Assembly (NCBI GenBank): GCA_036258315.1
Contig: DATADX010000013.1
Coordinates: forward strand, 1 to 27,901
Source of the DNA: DASSYK01 sp036258315
GTDB taxonomy: Bacteria; Actinomycetota; Thermoleophilia; Solirubrobacterales; 70-9
DNA: 27,901 nucleotides
Direction of reading: 5' to 3'
This document shows, piece after piece, positions 1 through 7,638 of this stretch. A model generated the notes under the pieces. The model was not told the origin of the DNA. It searched no databases and saw only the letters and a list, made by a program, of their open reading frames with translations. How positions within the stretch are numbered: the first letter of the stretch is position 1; each line of letters starts with the position of its first letter. The position numbers and the translations under genes are program-made.

Positions 1-1959
1 GGCCGCGTGCGCCGCCGATCCCTTCCCCCCGTAGGCGCCGTCCTCGATCAGCTTCTTCGCGTTGTCCCACGCGCCCCCGCCTGCGGTCATGGAGATCGCG
101 GCGAAGATCCCGACCACGATCACGCCGATCAGGAGCCCGCCGAGCGCCTGGTACGAGAGGACCCCGACGACGACCGGGAATACGATCGGGATCAGCGAGG
201 GCAGGATCATCTCCCGCTGCGCGGACGCGGTCACGATCGCGACCGAGCCCGCGTAGTCCGGCTTCTCAGTCCCCTTCAGGATCCCGGGCCTCTCGCGGAA
301 CTGGCGCCGCACCTCCTCCACCACGCCGGCCCCGGCGCGGCCGACCGCCTCGATCGAGAGCGCGGCGAACAGGTAGACCATGATCCCGCCGATGAACAGC
401 CCGATCAGGACGTCGGGCGACGTAATGCTGAAGTCGAACGTCTTGGTCGGGTCCTCCTCCTGGAGCTCGAACAGGAACGCGTTGAACAGGACCAGCGCCG
501 CCAGCGCCGCCGACCCGATCGCGTACCCCTTCGTGACCGCCTTGGTCGTGTTGCCGACTGCATCGAGCGGGTCGGTGATGTCGCGGACTTCCTGCGGCAG
601 GTCGGCCATCTCGGCGATCCCGCCGGCGTTGTCCGTGATCGGCCCGAACGCGTCGAGCGCGACGATCAGGCCGGTCAGCGACAGCTGCGCCATCACGGCG
701 ATGCCGATCCCATAGATCCCGGCCAGCTCATTCGCCGCGAAAATCGCGAGCACCAGCACCAGCACGGGCGCCGCCGTCGACTGGAAGCCCTGCGCCAGCC
801 CCTGGATGATGTTGGTCGCGTGGCCCGTCTGCGACGCCTCGGAGATCGTCCGAACCGGCCGGAACCGGGTCGACGTGTAGAAGTCGGTGATCACGAACAG
901 CAGCGCCGTGACGCCGACGCCGATCAGTGAGCAGAGCCACAGATCGGTGACCGTCGCGTTCGCGAGCGCGCCCCCCGCGTCGGCGACCCCGAACTCGAGC
1001 GCGTCGCTCATCAGCCAGTCGGTGATCGGATAGAACGCGATCGCCGACAGCACCGCCGACACGATCAGCCCCCGGTAGAGCGCCCGCTCGACCCTGCCCG
1101 TCCTGGTCCGAACCGCGAACGCGCCGATGATCGAGGCGATGATCGCGACGCCCCCGAGCGCGAGCGGGTAGACCGCGACCTCGCGGCTGAACTCTTCGCT
1201 GAAGGTGAGCACCCCGAGCAGCATCACCGCGACCGCCGTGACGGCATAGGTCTCGAACAGGTCGGCTGCCATCCCCGCGCAGTCGCCGACGTTGTCGCCG
1301 ACGTTGTCCGCGATCACCGCCGGGTTGCGCGGATCGTCCTCGGGGATCCCGGCCTCGATCTTGCCGACGAGGTCGGCGCCGACGTCGGCCGCCTTGGTGA
1401 AGATGCCGCCGCCGAGTCGCGCGAACACCGAGATCAGCGAGCCGCCGAAGCCGAGCCCTATCAGGGCATCGACCGCCTCCCTGTCGGAGTATCCGAGCAG
1501 CAACAGCGTGCCGTAGTAGCCGGCGACGCCGAACAGCGCCAGGCCGACGACGAGCAGGCCGGTGACCGATCCGCCCTTGAAGGCGATGTCGAGCGCAGGA
1601 GGAATGCCCCTGCGCGCGGCCTCCGCCACGCGCGCGTTGGCGCGCACCGACACGTTCATGCCGATGAACCCCGCCGCCCCGGAGAGGGTGCCGCCGATCA
1701 CGAACCCGATCGCGGTGCGCATGTCCTGGAGCGGAATCAGGAGCAGCGCCACGATCAGGCCGACAGCGGCGATGATCGTGTACTGGCGTTTCAGGTAGGC
1801 GCTCGCGCCCTCCTGCACGGCGCCGGAGATCTGCTGCATCAGCTCGTTGCCGGGCGACTTCGCGAGCAGGCGCTGCGTGACGAGCAGGCCGTAGAGGACG
1901 GCCGTGCCGGCGCAGCCGAGCGCGAGGACGACTCCGAAATCGGTGAGGAAGTCAGTCAA
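1..1959 (-). CDS. hppA: K+-independent H+-translocating membrane pyrophosphatase (3'-truncated by window edge)
   Basis: This is a membrane-bound pyrophosphatase that hydrolyses cytoplasmic PPi and pumps protons outward. The minus-strand reading is hydrophobic throughout. It contains the family's catalytic loop DVGADLVGKIE (the D-x7-K-x-E signature), followed by DDPRNPAVIADNVGDNVGDC and later ITDNAGGIAEM. The segment GNTTKAVTKGYAIGSAAL has Lys where K+-dependent enzymes carry Ala, which marks the K+-independent H+-pumping class. The start is the TTG at 1959: an in-frame TGA lies four codons upstream, and a GGGAG ribosome site sits about 11 nt before it. The N-terminus reads TDFLTDFGVVLALGCAG. 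About 653 codons are present, and the C-terminal end (after GGKGSAAHAA) lies outside the window. It is a single gene with its own promoter, downstream of the DUF1844 gene. Family assignment is secure; ion specificity is inferred from the motif. Confidence 0.95.
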   Translation of the reverse strand, partial: MTDFLTDFGVVLALGCAGTAVLYGLLVTQRLLAKSPGNELMQQISGAVQEGASAYLKRQYTIIAAVGLIVALLLIPLQDMRTAIGFVIGGTLSGAAGFIGMNVSVRANARVAEAARRGIPPALDIAFKGGSVTGLLVVGLALFGVAGYYGTLLLLGYSDREAVDALIGLGFGGSLISVFARLGGGIFTKAADVGADLVGKIEAGIPEDDPRNPAVIADNVGDNVGDCAGMAADLFETYAVTAVAVMLLGVLTFSEEFSREVAVYPLALGGVAIIASIIGAFAVRTRTGRVERALYRGLIVSAVLSAIAFYPITDWLMSDALEFGVADAGGALANATVTDLWLCSLIGVGVTALLFVITDFYTSTRFRPVRTISEASQTGHATNIIQGLAQGFQSTAAPVLVLVLAIFAANELAGIYGIGIAVMAQLSLTGLIVALDAFGPITDNAGGIAEMADLPQEVRDITDPLDAVGNTTKAVTKGYAIGSAALAALVLFNAFLFELQEEDPTKTFDFSITSPDVLIGLFIGGIMVYLFAALSIEAVGRAGAGVVEEVRRQFRERPGILKGTEKPDYAGSVAIVTASAQREMILPSLIPIVFPVVVGVLSYQALGGLLIGVIVVGIFAAISMTAGGGAWDNAKKLIEDGAYGGKGSAAHAA

Positions 1960-2004
1960 GTTCGGTCAGCTCCCAGATCGGGTTGGGGGATTTGGCGGCG
2001 CGGC

Positions 2005-2034
2005 AGTCTATTCGCCTGAGCCGGACGGTGTCCA
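2005..2034 (-). promoter_or_regulatory. Putative hppA promoter (-35 TGGACA, -10 TAGACT)
   Basis: On the minus strand TGGACA (2034-2029) lies 18 bp before TAGACT (2010-2005). This predicts a transcript start near 1998 and a leader of about 40 nt containing the GGGAG site of hppA. It is the best two-box promoter in the window. The TAG stop codon of the upstream DUF1844 gene forms the first three bases of the -10 box. Confidence 0.55.
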
Positions 2035-2445
2035 CAGACCCGAGCCGCCGGGCCCCTTGGGCGTGTCCGGACCCTGTCCGCCGCCCTCGCCGCCGGCCGC
2101 GTCGTCCTCGCCCGCGTGCTTGGCGTACATCAGCTGCAGCTCCGCGACGGCCTGGCGCAGCTGGGGCTGCGCCTGCTCGGGGACGAGCTCGGTCAGCGCC
2201 CGCGCCGCCTCGATCCCGACCCTCGCCTGCTCGAGGTCACGCTCGTCCTCCTTGGCGATCCGCCGCGCCGCGAGGTTGAGGATGCTCACCGCGCCCTGCA
2301 GGACCACGTCCTCGACGCGGACCTGGCGGATCTCCTCCTCGAGCTGGGCGCGGAGCTCCTCGTCGGTCGGCGCGCCCTCGCGCGCCGCGTCGCTTTCCCC
2401 GCCCTGCTCCGGCGGCGGCGCCTGGCTCTCCTCAGAATCGGCCAT
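2008..2445 (-). CDS. DUF1844-like small acidic protein
   Basis: This is a 145-residue cytoplasmic protein with no signal peptide or membrane segment. Residues 1-30 are acidic and disordered-looking. A helical core follows at about 30-112, with VEDVVLQGAVSILNLAARRI and later ELQLMYAKHAGE. This resembles the DUF1844 pattern, in which a hydrophobic helix is followed by a charged helix ending in L-x-x-x-Y. The last 30 residues are Gly/Pro-rich. It is the last gene of the tsaB-rex-GCS2 operon and starts 5 nt after the GCS2 stop. The function of DUF1844 proteins is unknown, and nothing here reveals a catalytic site. The family call rests on recalled similarity, so moderate confidence. Confidence 0.6.
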   Translation of the reverse strand: MADSEESQAPPPEQGGESDAAREGAPTDEELRAQLEEEIRQVRVEDVVLQGAVSILNLAARRIAKEDERDLEQARVGIEAARALTELVPEQAQPQLRQAVAELQLMYAKHAGEDDAAGGEGGGQGPDTPKGPGGSGLWTPSGSGE

Positions 2446-2450
2446 CGACC

Positions 2451-3653
2451 CTAATCATCCACGACCGCGGCCAATCGCGGCGCGTAGCTGCGCCTCGTCT
2501 CCTCGACGGCGTGGCGATAGATCTCCTCGATCGGCCGTCCCTCGGCGGCCGCCGCCCGGGCGCGCTGGGCGCCGTTGCGATCGGGCACCTCCAGCTCGAG
2601 CCCGAGCTGGGCCCGCGCCGGCGCGGTCCACGCCGCGATCTCCTCGAGCATTCGCCTCGTCGGGATCACGCGGGCCTCGTCGCGGAAGTCGAGCATCTCC
2701 CCGTCGAGTCCCCAGCGGATCGCCCGCCACAGGTTCTCCTCGATCTCGCGCTGGCGCAACGGAGCCGTCGCTCCGCCACCCTCGTAGCCCCGCTCGTCGA
2801 AGTCGATCGCGGTCTGGGCCACGCACGCCGTGATCAGCGCCGCCAGGTTGAGCGACTCCTCGCCGCGAGTCTGGGCGTCGCAGATCCGGACCTCGACCGT
2901 CCCGAACGCATGGTGTGGGCGGACGCTCCACCACAGTTGCGTCGGCTCCGCGATCGACCCGGTCCGCTTCAGCAGCTCGACGAACCTCGCGTACTCGCCC
3001 CAGCTGCGGAACGGCTCGTGCACCCCGCAGCGCGGGAACACGCGGGTGAAGATCTCGGTGCGGACGCTGTGCAGGCCGGTGTCGCGGTGATCGAGGAACG
3101 GCGAGTTCGCCGACGCCGCCAACAGCGGAGGGAGCAGCTCGCGCATCCAGTCGCAGACCGCGATCGCGCGATCGGCGCCCCGGACGCCGACGTGGACGTG
3201 CAGGCTCCAGGTGTTGTTGCGCTGCGCCACCCAGCGCAGCTCCTCGCGGAGGCGGTTGTAGTGCTCCGTGTCGATGATCCGCTGCTCGAGGTAGTTGGCC
3301 CATGGGTGCGTTCCGGTCGCCGCCAGCGCCAGCCCCTGCGACTCGGCGATCGCGAACAGGCGCGCCCGCCGCTCGCACTGCATCTCGGCCGCCTGAGCGA
3401 AGCTCTCGCCGCGCCCCGAGGTGATCTCGATCTCGGTGTCGATCAGCTCGCCGCGCGCCGACTCGGCCAGCAGCTCGTCGCGCAGGCACGCCCGGTGGAG
3501 CTGCTCGAAGCGATGCTCGAGATCGAGCGTCGCGGGGTCGACGATCGCGAACTCCTCCTCGAGCCCGACCGTGAAGTCCGTCGAGTCCTCGAACCGCTCC
3601 CTGACCCGATCGAGATCGACCCAAGCATCCCGCCGCTCGTCACCGGAGCCCAT
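2451..3653 (-). CDS. YbdK/GCS2-family carboxylate-amine ligase (glutamate-cysteine ligase-like)
   Basis: This 400-residue protein belongs to the glutamate-cysteine ligase type 2 (COG2170, YbdK) family, ATP-dependent ligases that join a carboxylate to an amine. Supporting motifs are DFTVGLEEEFAIVDP at about 27-41 (the acidic metal/ATP site), GTHPWANY, and NTWSLHVHVGVRG in the middle. LWWSVRPHHAFGTVEVRICD follows in the second half. The length fits the family. YbdK of E. coli has only weak glutamate-cysteine ligase activity. Actinobacterial relatives may work in thiol or other peptide-like metabolism, so the substrate is open. It starts with ATG 5 nt after the rex stop and is followed 5 nt later by the DUF1844 gene. 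Its place next to a glutaredoxin and Rex supports a thiol-related role by inference. Confidence 0.85.
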   Translation of the reverse strand: MGSGDERRDAWVDLDRVRERFEDSTDFTVGLEEEFAIVDPATLDLEHRFEQLHRACLRDELLAESARGELIDTEIEITSGRGESFAQAAEMQCERRARLFAIAESQGLALAATGTHPWANYLEQRIIDTEHYNRLREELRWVAQRNNTWSLHVHVGVRGADRAIAVCDWMRELLPPLLAASANSPFLDHRDTGLHSVRTEIFTRVFPRCGVHEPFRSWGEYARFVELLKRTGSIAEPTQLWWSVRPHHAFGTVEVRICDAQTRGEESLNLAALITACVAQTAIDFDERGYEGGGATAPLRQREIEENLWRAIRWGLDGEMLDFRDEARVIPTRRMLEEIAAWTAPARAQLGLELEVPDRNGAQRARAAAAEGRPIEEIYRHAVEETRRSYAPRLAAVVDD

Positions 3654-3658
3654 CGCCC

Positions 3659-4330
3659 TCAGGTCAAATAGAAGTAGAGGGCGTAGAGGAGGTCGACTGC
3701 GGGGCTCGATGTGTGCACCGTCACCTCGGGCGGGACCTGGAGCAGCTGCTCGGAGTAGTTGAAGATGATCTTGACGCCCGCCGCGACGAGCCGGTCGGCG
3801 ACCTCCTGGGCGCTCTCGGCTGGCACCGCGAGCACCCCGACGACGACGTCCTCGTCGGCGACGACCCGCTCGAGGTCATCGAAGTGGCGGATCTCAAGCC
3901 CGCCGACGCGGCGCCCGACGACCGCCGGATCGACGTCGAACATCGCGACGATCCGGAAGCCGTGGTCGGCGAAGATGTCGGAGCTCGCGATCGCCTGGCC
4001 GAGGTTGCCGCCGCCGAACAGTGCGATGTTGTGCTGGCCGGCCGTGCGGAGGATCTTGCGTATCTCCCGGACCAGCGAGTCCACGTTGTAGCCGACGCCG
4101 CGCTTCCCGAACTTGCCGAACCCCGACAGGTCGCGCCGGATCTGGGTCGAGTTGATGTGCGTGTAGTCCGAGAGCTCCTGCGAGGAGATCGTGTCCTTGC
4201 CCATCTTCCGCGCCTGGGTCAGCACCTGGAGGTAGCGCGACAACCTCGCCGCGACCCCGAGCGAGAGCCGGTCGCCGTCGAGAAATCCCTCGCCCTGCTC
4301 GGCGGTCGGTGCGCCGAGATCGTCGATCAT
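3659..4330 (-). CDS. rex: Redox-sensing transcriptional repressor Rex
   Basis: Rex represses respiration and fermentation genes and leaves DNA when the NADH/NAD+ ratio rises. The 223-residue protein shows both domains. A winged helix spans about 22-95, with RLSRYLQVL, SSQELSDYTHINSTQIRRDL and GKFGKRGVGYNV. A Rossmann NAD(H) domain begins at NIALFGGGNLGQAI (about 101). The C-terminal domain-swap helix is present (PAVDLLYALYFYL). The length matches the family. The ATG overlaps the glutaredoxin stop by 4 nt (ATGA), so the two genes are translationally coupled. In Streptomyces rex is typically near hemA; no heme gene occurs here. I saw no convincing Rex operator (TTGTGAA-type palindrome) nearby, so autoregulation is not shown by the sequence. 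Confidence 0.96.
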   Translation of the reverse strand: MIDDLGAPTAEQGEGFLDGDRLSLGVAARLSRYLQVLTQARKMGKDTISSQELSDYTHINSTQIRRDLSGFGKFGKRGVGYNVDSLVREIRKILRTAGQHNIALFGGGNLGQAIASSDIFADHGFRIVAMFDVDPAVVGRRVGGLEIRHFDDLERVVADEDVVVGVLAVPAESAQEVADRLVAAGVKIIFNYSEQLLQVPPEVTVHTSSPAVDLLYALYFYLT

Positions 4331-4608
4331 TGCTGAACCGTAGCGAGCCGCGCCTCGAGCGCGGGCGCGTCCAGCTCGAGCTCGCTGACCACCTCGTCCC
4401 CGACCGCGATCACCGGGATTCGCTCCAGGTAGGCGCGAAGCAGCTCGTCGTCGTCCTCGATGTCGACCTCGATCAGGTCGAACCGCGCGCCGGCCGTCCG
4501 CATCGCCTCGAGCTCGCGGCGGGCCTCGTCACACAGGTGACAGCCAGGCCGCGCGTAGAGCTTCACGATGGCATCGGCTGCCGCGCTCTCGTCGGCGGGC
4601 CCCATCAC
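4327..4608 (-). CDS. Glutaredoxin-like thiol-disulfide protein (DUF836 type)
   Basis: This is a 93-residue thioredoxin-fold protein. The N-terminal strand and active site read VKLYARPGCHLCDEA, a CxxC (C-H-L-C) redox pair at about residues 22-25. A cis-proline follows in ERIPVIAV, as in glutaredoxins. The acidic DIEDDDELLRAY segment is typical of the short DUF836/glutaredoxin-like group. The GTG start at 4608 immediately follows the tsaD stop, with an ATG one codon further in. The gene then overlaps rex by 4 nt. It probably reduces a specific disulfide, perhaps of mycothiol-type adducts, but the partner cannot be read from sequence. Confidence 0.85.
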   Translation of the reverse strand: MMGPADESAAADAIVKLYARPGCHLCDEARRELEAMRTAGARFDLIEVDIEDDDELLRAYLERIPVIAVGDEVVSELELDAPALEARLATVQQ

Positions 4609-5619
4609 CTATGCGGCCAGGCCCGCCGACCTCGCGCTCGAAAAGGCATCGAAGGAGAGGTAGTCGGGATACGGAACCGGCTTCGTGAAGCGGGCGGCGG
4701 AGGCGATCATCGCGGCGTTGTCGGTGCAGAGCTCGAGCGGGACCAGCTTCAGGGGCAGCCCGCGGCGCTCGCAGATCTCGCGGACGCGCTCGCGCAGCTC
4801 GGTGTTGGCGGCGACGCCGCCCCCGAGCGCGACGGCGGGCCAGTCCGCCTGCTTCAGCGCGCGCTCGAGCTTGACGGCGAGCTGGTTGACGATCGCGCGC
4901 TGGTAGGAGGCGGCGAGGTCGGCGCGGCGCTCGGCGACGGCGTCCTCGCCGAGCTCCCGGACCCGGTAGACGAGCGCCGTCTTCACCCCGCTGAACGAGA
5001 AGTCGAGCCCCGGGTCGCGGCTCATCGCGACCGGAAACCCGAATGCCTCCGGGTCCCCCTCCTCGGCCTCCCGCTCGATCGCCGGCCCGCCCGGGTAGCC
5101 GAGGCCGAGCAGGCGGGCGCCCTTGTCGAACGCCTCGCCGGCGGCGTCATCCAGGGTCGCGCCGAGCTGCTCGAACCTGCCCCGCTCCCTGACCCCCGCG
5201 AGCAGCGTGTGGCCGCCGCTCGCGATCAGGCAGAGAAAGGGGGGCTCGAGCGGGTCTGGCTCGAGGAAGTTGGCCGCGACGTGCCCGTGCAGATGGTCGA
5301 CCGGGATCAGCGGCCTGCGCTGCGCTGCGGCGAGGGCCTTGGCGGTGCTGACGCCGACCAGCAGGGCGCCGATCAGGCCCGGGCCCTGCGTGACCGCGAC
5401 CGCGTCGACGTCCGGCAGCTCGACCACGGCCTGGCCCAGCGCCGAGTCGACGACGGCGTTGACGAGCTCGAGGTGGTGGCGGGCGGCGACCTCCGGGACG
5501 ACGCCGCCATAGCGCTGATGGGCGATCGCCTGCGAGGAGATCACGTTGGAGACGACCCGGGCGCCGTCCGCGACCGCGGCGCAGGTGTCGTCGCATGAGG
5601 TCTCGATCGCGAGGATCAA
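4609..5619 (-). CDS. tsaD: tRNA threonylcarbamoyladenosine synthase subunit TsaD
   Basis: TsaD transfers the threonylcarbamoyl group to A37 of ANN-decoding tRNAs, working with TsaB and TsaE. Family landmarks are LILAIETSCDDTCAA at the start, VVPEVAARHH, and the metal-binding HLHGH in PVDHLHGHVAANF. ASGGHTLL, GGGVAANTELRERV and CTDNAAMIA follow. From the TTG at 5619 it is 336 residues, the usual family length. This TTG shares a TTGA overlap with the rimI stop. An alternative GTG at 5655, with a GAGG upstream, would add 12 non-conserved residues (VAGEQAGTCCRR). I prefer TTG because the conserved protein begins there. It sits between rimI and the glutaredoxin gene. Confidence 0.95.
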   Translation of the reverse strand: MILAIETSCDDTCAAVADGARVVSNVISSQAIAHQRYGGVVPEVAARHHLELVNAVVDSALGQAVVELPDVDAVAVTQGPGLIGALLVGVSTAKALAAAQRRPLIPVDHLHGHVAANFLEPDPLEPPFLCLIASGGHTLLAGVRERGRFEQLGATLDDAAGEAFDKGARLLGLGYPGGPAIEREAEEGDPEAFGFPVAMSRDPGLDFSFSGVKTALVYRVRELGEDAVAERRADLAASYQRAIVNQLAVKLERALKQADWPAVALGGGVAANTELRERVREICERRGLPLKLVPLELCTDNAAMIASAARFTKPVPYPDYLSFDAFSSARSAGLAA

Positions 5620-6110
5620 GCGACGGCAGCACGTGCCGGCTTGCTCGCCAGCCACATGATCAGTGCGTCCTCACCGTTGTCGTGGTAGTAGCGGCGCCGC
5701 CGGCCTGCGGACCGGAACCCGAAGCCCTCGTACATCGTGATCGCGGCGGCATTCGAGACGCGGACCTCGAGCGTGTAGCGGGCCCCCTCCCCCGCCTCCT
5801 CGAAGAGGCGCTCGATCAGCTCGGTCGCGACTCCGCGGCGGCGGTGCTCCGGGTTGACGGCGACGTTCATCAGGTGCCAGACCTCGTCGTACCGCGAGCA
5901 GACGAGATAGCCGACCATCCCCTGCTCGTCCTCGGCGGCGAGGCAGATCCCGCCCGGCTTCGAGAGCTCGAGCACGAACATCGCCAGCGACCACGGCGTC
6001 GGGAACGACCGGCGCTCGATCGAGATCACCGAGGGCAGGTCGCCATAGGAGAGGCGCCGGATCCCCAGACCGCCCCTCTCAATCATCCCTGTCTGCTGTG
6101 TCTCGCTCAA
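5616..6110 (-). CDS. rimI: GNAT acetyltransferase RimI (ribosomal protein bS18 N-acetyltransferase)
   Basis: This is a 164-residue GNAT protein. The acetyl-CoA pyrophosphate loop is seen as PEHRRRGVATELIERL (about 87-102). FPTPWSLAMFVLEL near residue 37 and VRVSNAAAITMYEGFGF near the end are typical of RimI. It acetylates the N-terminal residue of bS18 (in some bacteria other proteins). The ORF overlaps the 3' end of tsaB by 32 nt. Its first residues (SETQQTG) precede a better-conserved start at GLGIRRLSYGDL, so a slightly later start is possible. It ends in a 4-nt overlap with tsaD. The tsaB-rimI-tsaD order is a common bacterial arrangement, which supports the name. Confidence 0.92.
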   Translation of the reverse strand: MSETQQTGMIERGGLGIRRLSYGDLPSVISIERRSFPTPWSLAMFVLELSKPGGICLAAEDEQGMVGYLVCSRYDEVWHLMNVAVNPEHRRRGVATELIERLFEEAGEGARYTLEVRVSNAAAITMYEGFGFRSAGRRRRYYHDNGEDALIMWLASKPARAAVA

Positions 6111-6792
6111 GCCACTTGTCCGCGTCGGGTGGTCTCAGGTAGATGGGCTCGATCTGCGATGCGGGAGATGCCTCCGCTCTGTCCCCGAGCGCGCAGATGT
6201 GGCGCGCCGCGACCCGGTGCACCGGGTCTCCCGGGGGGGCAACCGCCGCCCCGGCGGATTCGAGCTCCGCCGCAAATCGTAGCGAGCCGCTCCCGGCCGC
6301 CACCGGCTGCTCGTCGAGCCGGCGAACCCTCGCCGCAAGCGATTCCGGCGCGAGCACCAGCGCGGGCCAGGCCTCGACCCCGCGACGTTCATAGAGCGCC
6401 ACGAACGCCTGCCCCCGGCGGGCATCGAGGACGGGCAGCGCCGGGCGCGGGTCGCCGGCCGCCCGCTCCCGGATCCCCGCCGCCAGCGCCGCGAGGGTCC
6501 CCACCCCGATCAGGGAAATGCCCCGAGCCTGGCTGAGCGCCCGGGCGGTCGCGATCCCGATCCGCAGGCCTGTGTAGGAACCGGGGCCGAGCCCGACCGC
6601 GATCCGCTCGATCCTCTCCCACCCTCCCGCCAGCTCGACCGAGCGCTCGACCTCGGGCATCAGCAGCGCGGAGTGCGGCGGCCGGCCGCCCGGATCGGGG
6701 CCCTCCTCCACCTCGCGGAGCAACTCTGCGCCGGCGCTGACGGCGACGGTGAGCACCTCGGTCGCGGTGTCGAAGCCCAGCACGACACTCAT
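6079..6792 (-). CDS. tsaB: t6A biosynthesis protein TsaB
   Basis: TsaB is the catalytically inactive ASKHA-fold partner that forms a heterodimer with TsaD. The 237-residue product starts MSVVLGFDTATEVLTVAV. It carries GLGPGSYTGLRIGIATARAL at about 67-86, the signature shared with TsaD/YeaZ proteins. The C-terminal third is variable, ending in LRPPDADKWLERD. It is the first gene of a seven-gene minus-strand operon running to position 2008. No good Shine-Dalgarno site or TANNNT box at leaderless distance was found before the ATG at 6792, so its promoter in the 75-bp divergent gap is unresolved. The reading frame runs 32 nt into rimI. Confidence 0.93.
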   Translation of the reverse strand: MSVVLGFDTATEVLTVAVSAGAELLREVEEGPDPGGRPPHSALLMPEVERSVELAGGWERIERIAVGLGPGSYTGLRIGIATARALSQARGISLIGVGTLAALAAGIRERAAGDPRPALPVLDARRGQAFVALYERRGVEAWPALVLAPESLAARVRRLDEQPVAAGSGSLRFAAELESAGAAVAPPGDPVHRVAARHICALGDRAEASPASQIEPIYLRPPDADKWLERDTADRDD

Positions 6793-6809
6793 CCGGCCAC
6801 CGCCATCAC

Positions 6810-6815
6810 TAGGCT
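6810..6815 (+). promoter_or_regulatory. Possible -10 box (TAGGCT) for the lipoprotein gene
   Basis: TAGGCT fits the actinobacterial TANNNT -10 pattern and would start transcription near 6822. That leaves a leader of about 45 nt with an AGGGAG ribosome site at 6856-6861 before the ATG at 6868. No clear -35 is visible. The box lies in the 75-bp divergent gap shared with tsaB. Confidence 0.3.
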
Positions 6816-6867
6816 CTGCCCTCGCGCTCGCGCGCCGTCAGAGAAAGCAATCGACAGGGAGACACTC

Positions 6868-7191
6868 ATGGAGTCGCAGTTCAACAGCTTCGCGCGCTTC
6901 GCCCGCCGGGCGCGCACGATCCTGGTCGCCGCGGCGATCGCGGCCCTCGGGCTTGCGTTCACCGCCTGCGGTGACGACGACGCGCAGCAAGCGATCGACG
7001 ACGCGCAGAGCGAGGCCGAGGAGGCCCAGAACCAGATCGAGTCCGCGATCTCCGAGGTCGACACCGAGGGGCTCCAGAACCAGGCCGAGGATGCCCAGCA
7101 GTCCGCCGAGGACGCGGCTTCCGAAGCCCAGGAGGAGGCCCAGCAGCAGCTCGACGAGGCCCAGCAGCAGCTCGAGGACGCTCAGAAGTAG
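6868..7191 (+). CDS. Small coiled-coil lipoprotein, function unknown
   Basis: This 107-residue secreted protein has a signal peptide: n-region FARRARTILV, hydrophobic core to about 31, and FTAC with lipidation Cys at 34. The -3 position is Phe rather than the usual Leu, so lipidation is likely but not perfect. Everything after the Cys is one hydrophilic Gln/Glu/Ala/Asp-rich helix with repeated EAQ/EDAQ units (AQSEAEEAQNQIE, AQQQLDEAQQQLEDAQK). It is predicted to be a coiled coil, reminiscent of Lpp-like envelope spacers but without sequence homology that I recognise. The ATG is set by AGGGAG 7 nt upstream, an unusually clear ribosome site for this window. The gene sits on the opposite strand between tsaE and tsaB, genes that are often clustered. 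Confidence 0.75.
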   Translation: MESQFNSFARFARRARTILVAAAIAALGLAFTACGDDDAQQAIDDAQSEAEEAQNQIESAISEVDTEGLQNQAEDAQQSAEDAASEAQEEAQQQLDEAQQQLEDAQK

Positions 7192-7193
7192 GC

Positions 7194-7211
7194 CGGCCGG
7201 CGGGGCGGCCG
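7194..7211. terminator. Weak GC hairpin between convergent genes
   Basis: CGGCCG (7194-7199) and CGGCCG (7206-7211) are self-complementary arms around a 6-nt loop in the 30-nt gap between the convergent lipoprotein and tsaE genes. No T-tract follows on either side, so termination here is only a guess. Confidence 0.25.
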
Positions 7212-7221
7212 CGAGGTCCGG

Positions 7222-7638
7222 TCAGTCCACCAGGACGTCACGAGCATCCCCGCCCGCGAGGCGGAGCTCCACCCGCCGGCTGATCCGCTCGAGGCGCGGT
7301 GCGGCAAGGTCGGGCCACTCGATGAAGGCGACGGTCCCGGGCCCCAAATAGTCTTCGATGAGCGCCGGATCCTCTGAGTCGAGATCCTCGAGGCGGTAGA
7401 GGTCGAGATGCGAGACGGGCATCCGCCCGGGATAGCGCTGGCCGATCGTGAAGGTGGGCGAGGTGACCGGGCCGGTGACGCCGAGCGCGCGGCAGGCGCC
7501 GCGGATCAGGGTCGTCTTCCCGGCCCCCATCCCGCCGCTGACCAGGACGACGTCGCCCGGCTCGAGTTCGGCGCCGATCCGCTCGCCGAGCGCCTCGGTC
7601 TCGGCGGCGCTGCCGGTCCGTTCGACGAGCTCACCCAC
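7222..7638 (-). CDS. tsaE: t6A biosynthesis ATPase TsaE
   Basis: TsaE is the ATPase that resets the TsaB-TsaD complex after each threonylcarbamoyl transfer. The 138-residue protein has the Walker A loop VLVSGGMGAGKTTLIRG (about 32-48). The family's switch-like VTSPTFTIGQRY, then HLDLYRL and IEWPD, follow. The length is right for the family. It starts at GTG 7638, overlapping the MBL-hydrolase stop by 8 nt, so it is coupled to that gene rather than to tsaB. It converges on the lipoprotein gene. Confidence 0.94.
   Translation of the reverse strand: MGELVERTGSAAETEALGERIGAELEPGDVVLVSGGMGAGKTTLIRGACRALGVTGPVTSPTFTIGQRYPGRMPVSHLDLYRLEDLDSEDPALIEDYLGPGTVAFIEWPDLAAPRLERISRRVELRLAGGDARDVLVD

Noticed and set aside
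7..930. Long plus-strand open frames opposite hppA (and many others opposite real genes, such as 4309-5598, 7448-9559, 19315-22539 and 25047-26864)
   Set aside because: They are rich in Arg/Asp/Val repeats typical of antisense frames in GC-rich DNA. The opposite strand encodes well-recognised conserved proteins in each case.
6793..6867. Rex operator (TTGTGAA...TTCACAA) before tsaB
   Set aside because: Looked for in the divergent gap; no matching palindrome, so autoregulation by Rex is not supported here.
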